A stretch of 64,000 bases of DNA from Closterium sp. NIES-65 (lineage: Eukaryota; Streptophyta; Zygnematophyceae; Desmidiales; Closteriaceae). The position numbers and the translations under genes are program-made. The notes under the pieces are model-generated. The model did not search any database. It saw only the letters and a list, made by a program, of their open reading frames with translations, and was not told where the DNA came from. Shown here in pieces: positions 42,108 to 52,202 of the stretch (its first letter is position 1; the number at the start of each line of letters is the position of its first letter). The stretch lies in the NCBI GenBank assembly GCA_948144175.1, contig CANXME010000398.1, positions 485,501 to 549,500 on the forward strand, written 5' to 3'.

Positions 42108-45100
42108 TCAGAAGCTGTAATCCTTCTTCAAACCGGCAAGAGCAGCCTTGTCCATGGAGGCTTTTGTGGCAGTACCCATCTTCTCCTGGTTCAGCAGGTG
42201 AGTCGAAGAGATGATGTGATCCGCCGCAGCCAAGAAAGTTTTCCCCTTCGCCTTCCCGCAGCACACTTGCGTGCAGATCCATTCTTCGCGGTTGCTGCCG
42301 GTCGAGACAAGAGCGATGGATGGATCTTTCAGTATGGGGGTGACGAGAGCGGAGGTAGAGACGCAGCTGCGAGCGCAACAGAGATCGTCAGTGAGAGATG
42401 AGAAAGGTAAGTCTGCGATGTAATGAAGAAAGCTGATGCAGTTACCATTGATACTATGAGCTTTCCCCAAGGTTAGGTTCCACTTCCCTATATTGTTCTG
42501 CCGCTCTGTGATGAACAGATCATGATAAATGTCATAATGCTGTCCATTGCAGAGCTGACAGGACAGTGCAGGGTAGTGGACCATGAGCTTTTCTCCGGAC
42601 CCCATCGGGCTGTCGACCATGTGGCGCCAGCGATAACGATCCCCAGGATGCTGCACGACCAGGCCTTTGATAACATCGGTGTCAGCTCCGGTGAGTGGGT
42701 GAGCCACCCGATGGAAACCAAACCCTTCCTTGAAAGCCGACTGCTGACGCTTCTTCAGTTTGAAACGGACAAGCAGGTCCTTCAAAACATCCGGGACAAT
42801 GTTAGCGGGCACTCGCCGGAACACCACTTCAATAGCAAGGGGACGAGTAGCCTTCTCCTTAAGGTACGAAGCGTTCTCTGTATGCTGCCAGATGCACTTG
42901 ATCGCCGGAGCATTCGCCTTCTGGTACTCAAAAACATGAAACTTGATGTGATGCGCATCCCGTTCGTCGAGGAAGGAGATTTGAAGCCGGCAGAATCGTG
43001 TCTTCGCGACGAAACCAGGTATCATCTCCTGTATGTTAGCCGTCACCCCAGCGTTCTCGGTTAGAGAAGAGCTCCAGACCTTGGTCATCAAAAGACGCAC
43101 TGCAGCAATAATGGCCTTAATCTCCTGAGAAAGCACCATCGGGATGAGTAAGATTGCTGTATAACGAAGACGAAAAGCATCTTCCTTGGCAATGTCGATC
43201 TCCAGCTCTTCATCCTCATCATCCTCCAGGAACTCGTCAAGCACAGCAACAGGAGCCTGGTTGTCTTGAAACTTCTCTTCCACTGATAGTCCAGAACCAC
43301 CGGCGACGTCAGCAGCAGTAGTAGTAGCCGATTCCTTGACGGACTGCGCAGCATTGTCCGTGACTGCATTAACAGTAACCGCATCGTTTGAGCCTTGCTT
43401 CTCAGCCCCATCCACAACAGGAGCCGGCGTGGTGATCGGATCCGTTAGGAGGTCGTCCGGGAGCGTGACCTCAGCAGTGACCTTTGACGACCGTTTAGGA
43501 GGCATGGTGCGATGATGAGTCTCAGAAAGCAGCCGTTTGAAAAAAGGCTGAGACCAAAAAAGAGCTGATGCTGCTTGAGGACTGAGCACCACCTCCTTAT
43601 AAAAGGTTTTCGGAGCTTGTGACTTGCTCTCCTGAAGGAAGTGATGAATTCCCGAGGTCGTAGCCTTGGGATCATGTCTTGCATAGCGATCAGGAGTGTT
43701 GTTGTTTCTGTTTTTAATTTCATTGCAGTTGCGATGTCCATTGTAGGAGCCTTGGAAACTGCCGGAAGTATCAAGGAACCCTTGAGGTTGGTTAGCTTGA
43801 AATGTGTTTGGAACACTGAGATACCTCTGAGTAGCCGAGGTTATAATGTCCGCGTAGTAGACATAAAATTTTGTCAAATGTTGTAGCCTGTAGTGAGGTT
43901 TGTCTTAGGGGGTACAGAAGTTAGGGTTTGTCATATGTACCCCAACCAACATCAATGGAAACACCATTCCTCATTCTGACATGGTATCAGCTAGGTTAGG
44001 ATCCTGTGGGATCCCGTTCCTCCGTTCTCCGTTCGTACCTCCCGAGCCTGATCCTACCTCTCGTTCGTACCAGTTCCGTTGTTACCCAGCCTAGCGCCCT
44101 TTCCCCCGTCGCTTAGCGCCCTTTCTCCCCGTCGCCTAGCGCCCCCCCCCCCCCCCCCCCGTCGCGTCGCGCCCTTTCCCCCCCCCCGTCACGCCCTTTC
44201 CCCCCGTCGCGTCGCGCCCGTTCCCCCCGTCGCGTCGTGCCCGCCTGTTCCCCCCCCGTCCCGTCGCCCTGTCCCGTCGCGTCGCCCTACCCCGTCCCGT
44301 CGCCCTGTCCCGTCCCGTCGCCCAGTCCCGTCGCGTCGCCCTACCCCGTCGCGTCGCCCTGCCCCGTCCCGTCGCCCTGCCCCGTCGCTTCGCCCTGTCC
44401 CGTCACGTCGCCCTGCCCCGTCGCGTCGCTCCCGCCCTTTCCCCCGTCGCGTCGCCCTGCCCTACGCCCTGGCCCGTCGCCCTGCCCTAAGCCCTGGCCC
44501 GTCGCCCTACCCTAGGCCCTGGCCCGTCGCCCTCCCTAAGTCCTGGCCCGTCGCCCTACCCTAGGCTCTGGCCCGTTGCCCTCCCTAAGCCCTGGCCCGT
44601 CGCCCTACCCTAGGCCCTGGCCCGTTGCCCTACCCTACGTCCTGGCCCGTCGCTCTAGCCCGCTCTTCCGCTGCGACTGAGTCCTCTTCCCCCCCGGTTG
44701 TTACTCGCCTGTTCGTTCGCTTTAGTCCTCACTATGGCGACTCCGCGAGTTCTTCTTTTCGACGCTGACGGTAGACCCCTTGACTTTTCCGTCTGGCTTC
44801 TTCGCGCTCGCCGTCTGTTAGAGAGTCAGGTCCAGGGGGGCGAGACCCTCTAGTCACACGCTACTGGTGACCTCCCTGAGCCCCCCGAGCCTACAGCTTT
44901 AGGCCCTGCTCCTGACGACGCTGCTACGGCTCGCTTTGCCCGTCAGCGCGCTGACCGGACGGCTTGGACGTCGCGTGACGCTGCGGCCTGCATCGCACTC
45001 AGCAGCCTCCTCCCTGAGTCCGAGGAGGTCCACTTTACTCAGGTTCGCACCGCTGCTGCGTACCTCACTGCGATTAAGGCCCGCTACTCTACTCCCGCTA

Positions 45101-48100
45101 CTGTCTCTCTTGGCCGTCTTTTCCTCCCGTTCCTGTTTCCTGATCTTGCCTCGTTTGAGCGCTCTGCTGACTTGATCGCTCACCTCCGCTCGCTCGACGC
45201 TAGTTACCGCGCTGCTTGCACTGAGGCACAGCTTACACTGCTTCCTCCCCCCATGGCGATCACTGTCTATTTCATCGCCACTAGCCTCCCTGACCGCCTT
45301 GCCTCCGTTCGTGACGCGCTTCTGCTGAAGCACCCTAGTGAGCTGACTATCGAGGTCCTTGAGTCTGCACTGAAGGACGTCGAGAGCAACCTTCGTTCGG
45401 TAGCTGCCGCCTCTGGTACTGTGTCCCCCCCACTCTTCCACGGGTGCACAGTCCCGCAGTTACCCACCTTCACTGCCTCTCTTGCCACTGCCGCTACTGA
45501 CGCGACTGCGGCTGCTGTTACGACTGCGTCGCGGTCCCGCGGCAGGGGGGGCAAGAAAGGTGGTTCTGGTGGAGGTGGAGGCGGAGGTAGCGGAGGTAGT
45601 GGGGGTGCTGTTGCGACTGGGGGTGGTGGGAGTGCAGCGTCTGGAGAGACCCCTCGTGCAGCGGCTGGTGACTCCACTGCACCTGCTGGTGGCGGCGACC
45701 CCCAAGCTCGTCAGTCGCCTCCTGTACTGCCGGCCCCGCTAGGTGGAGCAGCGGCGTGGTACCAGGCTCAGCGTCAGCAGCACCTTCAGCAGCAGCAGCA
45801 GCCCCTTTCCTCCCAGCAGCCTCAGCAGCAGCAGCGTCAGCAGCTGGCTCCGGGGTCGGGGCTGCGTCAGCCCCAGCGCGGTGCGGCTTACCCTCCCTGC
45901 CCCTACCAGGTTCAGACAGGTCCTCGTCGGGGCCACCCTTGTGGCCGCTTTCACCCCCCTGGTCAGTGCTTTGCTCAGCTCACTGACACGGTCCGGTTGA
46001 CCTACGGGGTTGGCGGTCCTGCTCCTGACTGGCTTCCTCTGGTTTAGCGCTACGGCTCCGCTCTGTGGGGCATGTCTGCTGAGTAGTTAGTTGATCTGAT
46101 TAGTGCTCCTCATGCTATGTATGCTGTTGTTGACTCTAGTGTTTCTGACTCTGTTTACTCTGGTGTTGTTAGCTTAGGTGCTGGTCTTGCTCAGTTGCCT
46201 GTTGCTAGTGTAGGTACTTGTGTAGACTCTAGACCAGCGACTACCTCAGGGGACGCTTCGATGTCGTTCACACTGGACTCTGGAGCCTCCCACTGCTTCT
46301 TCCGGGACAGCACGACACTTACACCACTTCCTGCGCCTGTTTCTGTAGCGTTGGCTGATCCCACTACGGGACCAGTCACTGCCCGTCACACTACCACTTT
46401 ACCGTGTCCTGCTGCTCCCTCCGGGTCTCTCACTGGGTTTCACGTCCCCTCGTTCTCCCGGAACTTGGTGGGCGTGCGACCCCTCGTGAGTCAGCACGTG
46501 GGTGTGTGGTTTGAGCCTTCTGGAGAGACTGCGGTGTGTGTTGACGGAGACTCTTACCAGCCTCTTGCTACCTTTACTGCTGAGCCGGGCTCGGGTCTCT
46601 ACACTCTTCACACTGGCCCGCGTGCGCCGCAGCAGCAGCCGCAGCAGCAGCAGCAGCAGCCGCAGCCGCAGCAGCAGCAGCAGCAGCACCAGCACCAGCG
46701 GCCGCACCAGCAGCCCCCCCTACTGCCACTGCCCCCGGTTCCCCCCCCCGTTCGGGTCCCCGTGTCTCACCAGGTTGCTTCGTCCCCCCAGGTGTCTGTG
46801 TCGTGTCAGGTTCCTACGTCTGTTCCAGTCGCTGCGTCGTGCTCCTGCCGGTAGCTTGCCCACCCCACCGTTCTGTGGCACCACCGGATGGGGCACCCGT
46901 CCCTTCCTCGTCTGCGCGCTATGTCTAGTCAGCGACTTGTCCTAGGCCTCCCACGTGTCTTGCCGTCGCTGCCGCCTTCGCTTGCGCCGCCGTGTCGTCC
47001 CTGCGTCGAGGGTAGGCTGCGCGCCACCCCTCACTCCTCCTCCCTTCGTCCGGCCACCGAGCCTTTTGAGACGCTTCACTTGGACGTCTGGGGCCCCGCC
47101 CCTCGTCTAGGCCCTGAGCGTGAGCGTTACTTTTTGGTGGTCGTTGACGACTTCTCCCGCTACACCACAGTGTTCCCACTGGCGAAGAAGTCTGAGGTGA
47201 CTTCTACGCTGATCAGGTGGTTGCTCACCACCGAGGACACTCGTCGTCGTCGTGTCAGCTGTCTCCACTCCGACCGTGGGGGTGAGTTTCGCTCCGGCAT
47301 TCTCGCTGGATTCTGTCGCGAGCAGGGCATTCGTCAGTCCTGGACGCTTCCAGAGTCCCCACAGCAGAATGGGGTTGCTGAGCGCTGCATAGGCCTGGTC
47401 ATGGAGATCGCCCGCACCTCCCTGACTCACGCCTGTGCCCCCCATTTTCTGTGGCCCTACGCGGTCAGGTACGCCGCGCACCAGCTGAACCTCTGGCCAC
47501 GTGTCTCTCGACCAGAGGTTTCACCGACCAGTCTTTGGACAGGGTCCCCTGGTGTTGCGTCGCGGTTTCGTGTCTGGGGGTGCTTGGCTCTTGTCCGCGA
47601 CACCTCCGCGGACAAGCTCTCGCCTCGTGCCGTCCCCTGTGTCTTCCTTGGTTTCCCTGAGGACTCCTCTGACTTCACCTTTTACCACCCTCCCTCTCAC
47701 CGGTTCTTTGACTCCCATGACGTCCGTTTCGAGGAGTCCACTCCGTACTACGTCAGGTACCCCAGTCGAGGTCTCCCGGTTCCTCCTCCCCCCCTCTTCC
47801 TGACTGCCGCTCCCCCTCCTGCTCCCCCGGTACAGCCTCCCCCCCCTGGCCCAGCCCCGTCAGGTGTGTCCCAGGCTACCCCTCCTCCTTCGGTAGCCCC
47901 TCCGGTACAGCCTCCCTCCCCACAGTCCTCCTCGCAGCGTGCCGCTGGTGCTAGCTCTGGAGAGGTTGGTGCTGCGCCTGTTCCTGTACCGGTTTCTGGT
48001 TCTGGGGGTGCTGGAGTTGGAGCTGGTGTTGGAGCTGGAGTTGGCACTGGAGTTTCTGGTTCTGGGGGTGCTGGAGTTGGAGCTCGGGTTGGAGCTGGAG

Positions 48101-51100
48101 TTTCTGGTTCTGGAGTTGGAGCTGACCCGGTGGGTGCAGAGGACTCTTGTCGTCCGGGAGCCGGTGCTGGCCGCGCGGACTCTGGGGGTGCTCCCTCTGG
48201 GGGTGAGGGTGCGCCTGCTTCGGGTTCTGGTGCGCCTGGGTCTGGAGCTGGTGTTAGTGCTGCCTCTGGGGGTGGTGCGCCTGGTTCTTCGGGGGTTGAC
48301 TCTGGAGCTGCCGCTGCTTCGGACACTACTCCGCCCCCCCACCCCTACCCGACTAGGCACCAGGCTCGTGTTCGCCGTGCGCGTGACGAGCAGCTGGAGT
48401 TGGAGAGAGAGGAGAGGGAGTTACAGCGGCTGGCGGAGCAGCAGCAGCAGCTGGACCCGCAAGAGCAGCAGTCCCAGCAGCAGCCGCGTCCGCAGCAGCA
48501 GCAGTCGCAGCAGCAGCAGCAGCAGCCACTTCCTCCTCCTGTCTCGGGTCTTCGGGCCCTTGGTCTCCCCTCCCCTTCTCCTCCCTCCTCCGCCTCTCCT
48601 CCTGTCTACGGTCCCACGTTTCCTCCGCCTGACTCCTCCCCCGCTGTTTTCTCTAGTTCTCCGCCTTTGTCCTCTCCTCCTCCGTCTCGTTCTTGGGCTA
48701 CTCGTCGCTCCCCTCGTGCTCGTCCCTCGTCTCCTGTTCCCTTCACTGACCTTCGTACTGCCTTACTTTGTTCCAGTCCACCTCGTCCGTCTCAGTCTGT
48801 GCTTCCGTCTCCTCCTGAGTCGGCCCTCACCGTGTCGCTCCCTGCTCCTGTCACTGACTACTACCGCACGTACCGTCCTGTTCTCTCTCGTGTTCTCGCC
48901 TCTCTTGTTTCTCACCCTCGTGCCTCTGTGTCCTCTGTGTCTGCTCTTACTGCCGCGGTTACTGACTTTGCCGCTACCCGCCGCCTTGACTACGCCACCA
49001 CGCTTGTGGCTGCTCCTCCTACCAGTCCTCTGGCCGTCGGGGGTGTGTCTGCCCTTGGCTGTGACGCCCTAGAGGACAGGCAGTTTGAGCTAGAGTTCCT
49101 GGCGGCCGCTTCCCCTCATCTCTGTGCCATGCTCCTCGCCCCTGAGGGTGACCTCGACGCCCTTGACATTCCGACTCCTCGCACTTACGCTGAGGCAGTG
49201 TCAGGGCCTTGGGCCTCTCAGTGGAGAGCTGCCATGGACGCAGAGATGGCCTCCTACAGATCCACAGGCACCTACGTCGATGAGGTTCCCCCCCCTGGGG
49301 CGAACGTAGTCGACGGCATGTGGATCTACAGGGTGAAGCGGCCACCGGGATCTCCCCCGGTCTTCAAGGCGCGCTACGTGGCTAGAGGTTTCAGTCAGCG
49401 CGAGGGAGCTGACTTCTTTCAGACCTTCGCACCTACCCCGAAGATGACCACTCTTCGGATGTTACTACACGTAGCAGCACAGAGAGACTACGAGTTACAC
49501 TCTCTCGACTTCTCCACTGCTTTCCTTCAGGGCAGCCTACACGAGGAGGTCTGGTTGCGTCGTCCCTCGGCCTTCACTGGCACTTTCCCTCCTGGGACCC
49601 AGTGGAGGCTGAGGCGACCTGTTTACGGTCTTCGCCAGGCCCCTCGCGAGTGGCACGACACTCTGCGTTCTACCCTCTCTGACCTTGGGTTCCAGCCGTC
49701 TTCTGCCGACCCGTCGCTGTTCGTTCGTCGTGGCTCCACACCGTTCTTTGTTCTGGTCTACGTCGACGACCTCGTTTCCGCCACTCCGGACAGGGTTGCT
49801 TTGGCAGACGTGAAGTCCGAACTGCAGAAGAGACACACGTGCACTGATCTTGGTGAGCTGCGCCACTACCTTGGCCTGCAGATCACTAGGGACAGAGCCG
49901 CTCGCACCATTACACTCTCACAGTCACACATGGTGCAGCAGATCCTTCAGCGGTTCGGGCTTCAGCACTCCACCGTACAGCGCACACCTCTCGCTGTTGA
50001 CCACAGACTCACTGGTCCCTTTCCTGACGAGCCGTTTGAGCCTAGTGGTCCCTACGCAGAGCTTGTGGGTTGCCTCATGTACCTGATGACTTGTACTCGC
50101 CCGGACCTCGCCTTCCCTCTCAGCATCCTTGCGCGCTTTGTTGCGCCAGGGAGACACCGTCGTGTTCACTGGACGGCAGCTGTGAGGGTGGCGAAGTACC
50201 TAGCGACTACATCAGGCGTGGGGCTAGTTCTTGGAGGGCAGCAGTCTGTCGTACTCACTGGTCACTGTGACTCCTCTTACGCTGACGACGCTGAGACTCA
50301 CAGGTCTACTCAGGGGTACTGTTTCAGTCTGGGTTCTGGAGCTGTTTCCTGGCGTTCCACGCGGTCCTCTTCTGTCTCGACCTCTACAGCTGAGGCTGAG
50401 ATTTACGCTGGTGCCATGGCGGCACAGGAGTTGCGGTGGTTGACCTTCTTGCTCGCCGACCTTGGTGAGCGGCCGAGCTCTGCACCGACCTTGTTTACTG
50501 ATAACAAGGCGTCGATCCTCCTCTGTCGTGAGCCGCGACTGGAGAGCAGAGTGAAGCACATTCACATCAGGTACTTTCTTCTGCGAGAGTTGCAGAGACG
50601 TGGACAGGCTCGCTTCGAGTTCGTGGAGTCCGAGGCCAACACTGCAGACATCTTCACCAAGGTGCTTCCGCCTAGTGACCACCAGAGGTGTTGTGTGCAG
50701 TTAGGCCTTGTTGAGACAGGTTCTAGTCATGTGTAGACTTGAGTTTATTGCCTGCTTCGTCTGTACACTTGCTATATATACATGTGATCTCTTGGACTGG
50801 CCTTGTGGCCACTGTTGCTTGTGCTCAGAGTGTGTGGTGACGTTGTGATCCACCCTGAGCTTTGTTTTCTTTTGGACTGGTCTTGTGACCGTACTCTTTT
50901 TGATTTTGCTAGACACCCCTCACTTAGGCTATGGGGGTGTGTCAAATGTTGTAGCCTGTAGTGAGGTTTGTCTTAGGGGGTACAGAAGTTAGGGTTTGTC
51001 ATATGTACCCCAACCAACATCAATGGAAACACCATTCCTCATTCTGACAAATTTATATCCTCCGCTTCGTAATGTACTCAGGAACTCGAAAATGGTCTCA

Positions 51101-51177
51101 GAGTTACGAACTGATAAGTAACCTTCACGAAATAGGTTCTCGTTAATCCGCGGAGAAATCCATGGCGGCCAGGACAT
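42108..51177 (-). CDS. LINE ORF1, split by a copia element
   Basis: Reading 51177-51050 and then 43866-42108, with the copia element and one AATTT copy left out, gives one uninterrupted frame of 628 residues from ATG 51177 to TGA at 42108. A second good start is ATG 43505 (MPPKRSSKVTAEV). The middle is acidic (LDEFLEDDEDEELEIDIAKE). The C-terminal half has a small Cys/His motif C-x2-C-x3-H-x4-H (CQLCNGQHYDIYH), the likely nucleic-acid-binding knuckle of a LINE ORF1 protein, here CCHH rather than CCHC. As it stands the gene is broken by the insertion; from 43505 onwards the frame is intact. Confidence 0.85.
43872..43996 (+). repeat. 5' LTR and primer-binding site of copia (+)
   Basis: 110-bp LTR with TGTCAAATG...CTGACA termini, followed directly by TGGTATCAGCTAGG. 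Identical to the 3' LTR at 50940-51049. Confidence 0.95.
44095..44650 (+). repeat. CCCGTCGCGTCGCC-type tandem repeat in copia leader
   Basis: The untranslated leader between primer-binding site and gag is filled with short units (CGTCGCGTCGCCC, GTCGCCCTGCCC, CTAAGCCCTGGCCC) and a C homopolymer run near 44142-44160. The open frames across it (44079-44564) are artefacts. Confidence 0.85.
44734..50736 (+). CDS. Copia gag-pol polyprotein with four in-frame TAG codons
   Basis: One frame of 2000 codons from ATG 44734 to TAG 50734. In-frame TAGs at 44851, 46045, 46084 and 46852 are the only breaks. Gag: MATPRVLLFDADGRPLDF, RYSTPATVSLGRLFLPFLFP, Gly tract, C-x13-C-x3-H-x4-C knuckle (about 45896-45970). 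Protease FTLDSGASHCFF (about 46268). GAG-pre-integrase VLWHHRMGHPSLPRLR (46879). Integrase DVWGP, HSDRGGEF, PQQNGVAER. A long Pro/Gly/Gln linker. RT WRAAMDAEM, DFSTAFLQG, VYVDDLVSA. RNase H CDSSYADD, STAEAEIYAG, FTDNKAS, NTADIFTK. All catalytic motifs look intact. The TAGs separate gag, protease and pol pieces, so suppression, supply in trans or inactivity are all possible. Confidence 0.93.
50737..51049 (+). repeat. Copia 3' untranslated region, polypurine tract and 3' LTR
   Basis: 50737-50926 is the untranslated part; its segment GTGGTGACGTTGTGATCCAC recurs in the 3' parts of the copia pieces at 17400 and 60450. The polypurine tract is at 50927-50939 and the LTR at 50940-51049. Confidence 0.9.
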
Positions 51178-51272
51178 CCTGGCGTCACTCCTGAAAGACT
51201 TTAAGCTGTTGCAACCTGTAAGATACACGCGTACCCTTTTGAAGCAGTGAAATTGCAGTACACATCTGTGAT

Positions 51273-52202
51273 GTGCATAGACTGTCGTTCAGCATAACAA
51301 TATATGTTACTGGTGTAGTTTATGCGTACCTAGTCTTCCGTCCACTCGAATTAGTGCACTGATAATTTACATTGCGGTGCGTCTCCTGCCCCCCAATCAA
51401 AATCACCTGGCGAGCTGCATTTGGGGCAGTACGCAACCTATAGGTGGTGACCGTTGTGGCGCGGTGAGTCTCCCGCGAAATTCAAATGCGCGACGCCAGT
51501 GGTAGAAATATGGTCTGCAGTCGCGATCGACTGCAACCTCGTCTGCGATTTCAGTGCACCCTGCCCTTCTCGTTTCCCCCATTCTCGTTCCTCTCCAAGC
51601 CACCACCCACCATTAAACCTACACTCTTCAAGCCCCCAAAACCCATTTCAACGCCGACCCATTTTCCGAATTCCCCCCACCGTTAACTTTTTCTTCGTCC
51701 GAATCTGCCCCACCACACCCCAGCAGCACCTCTTGCCCTTTGGCCCCTGTGGTGGCACCTTGTCAGCTCGAATTTATCGAACCGCCTTCAACCGACAAAT
51801 TCAAGTGGAGGGGCAACGGACCGCCTGGACCACATGTCGCCCAGGTCCCTGCATTTATGCTCAAATGACTAGCACCCAAAACAATCGGCTTTATTTTGGA
51901 CCAGCATATTACATCGTTACATCATGGCAAGTACCTAGCCTTCGTTTTATCTCCGTGTTATCGGCTAGCCTTTCTACCAACGCCGAGGATTTGCCAGCAG
52001 GGAGACTTTGAGCGCGTTACTTACGGCTCGTGAGCTCGCGCAACGATCCTTTAAAACCGCGCTTCAGAGCAGCAGGCCTCAGTTAACCATCCGTTGGCGC
52101 GCGCGACGGTGAAGCAATTCCTCCCACGTTTCTAGGCCCACATTTCTCTTAACTCATCTCCAATCCGCTACACCCCTCGACGCTTCTCCCGCATCGGGAA
52201 TC
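51273..52202. other. Intergenic region, promoter of the TBL gene
   Basis: No supported gene. A frame at 51454-52011 has no motif, no signal and no clear splice partner. The last few hundred bases should hold the promoter and 5' UTR of the gene starting at 52203. Confidence 0.55.

Larger units (their letters stand above)
43872..51049 (+). mobile_element. Ty1-copia element with identical LTRs
   Basis: 7178 bp. LTRs 43872-43981 and 50940-51049 (110 bp, identical) are flanked by AATTT on both sides (43867-43871, 51050-51054). The primer-binding site TGGTATCAGCTAGG starts at 43982, and a polypurine tract CTATGGGGGTG lies just before the 3' LTR. Gag-protease-integrase-RT-RNase H are in one frame (44734-50736) with four in-frame TAG codons. 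The LTRs are unusually short for a copia element. Confidence 0.96.
37941..51260 (-). mobile_element. Full-length APE-type LINE (-) with copia nested in ORF1
   Basis: A 24-base poly(T) on the plus strand (37941-37964) is the poly(A) tail. The element is bounded by a 12-bp duplication CACATCTGTGAT at 37929-37940 and 51261-51272. Excluding the copia insertion (43872-51049 plus one AATTT) it is about 6.1 kb, with two long frames, ORF1 and ORF2. It landed about 150 bp beyond the stop of the IWS1 gene, in opposite orientation. Full length with target-site duplications points to a fairly recent insertion, older than the copia inside it. Confidence 0.95.

Noticed and set aside
44734..50736. Genome-wide reassignment of TAG to Gln
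   Set aside because: The methyltransferase-like gene and the copia polyprotein itself appear to end at TAG, and host genes here have no internal TAG. Mutation or read-through limited to transposons is simpler.
51454..52011. 185-residue plus-strand frame upstream of the TBL gene
   Set aside because: No motif, no signal and biased composition; more likely promoter and 5' UTR.
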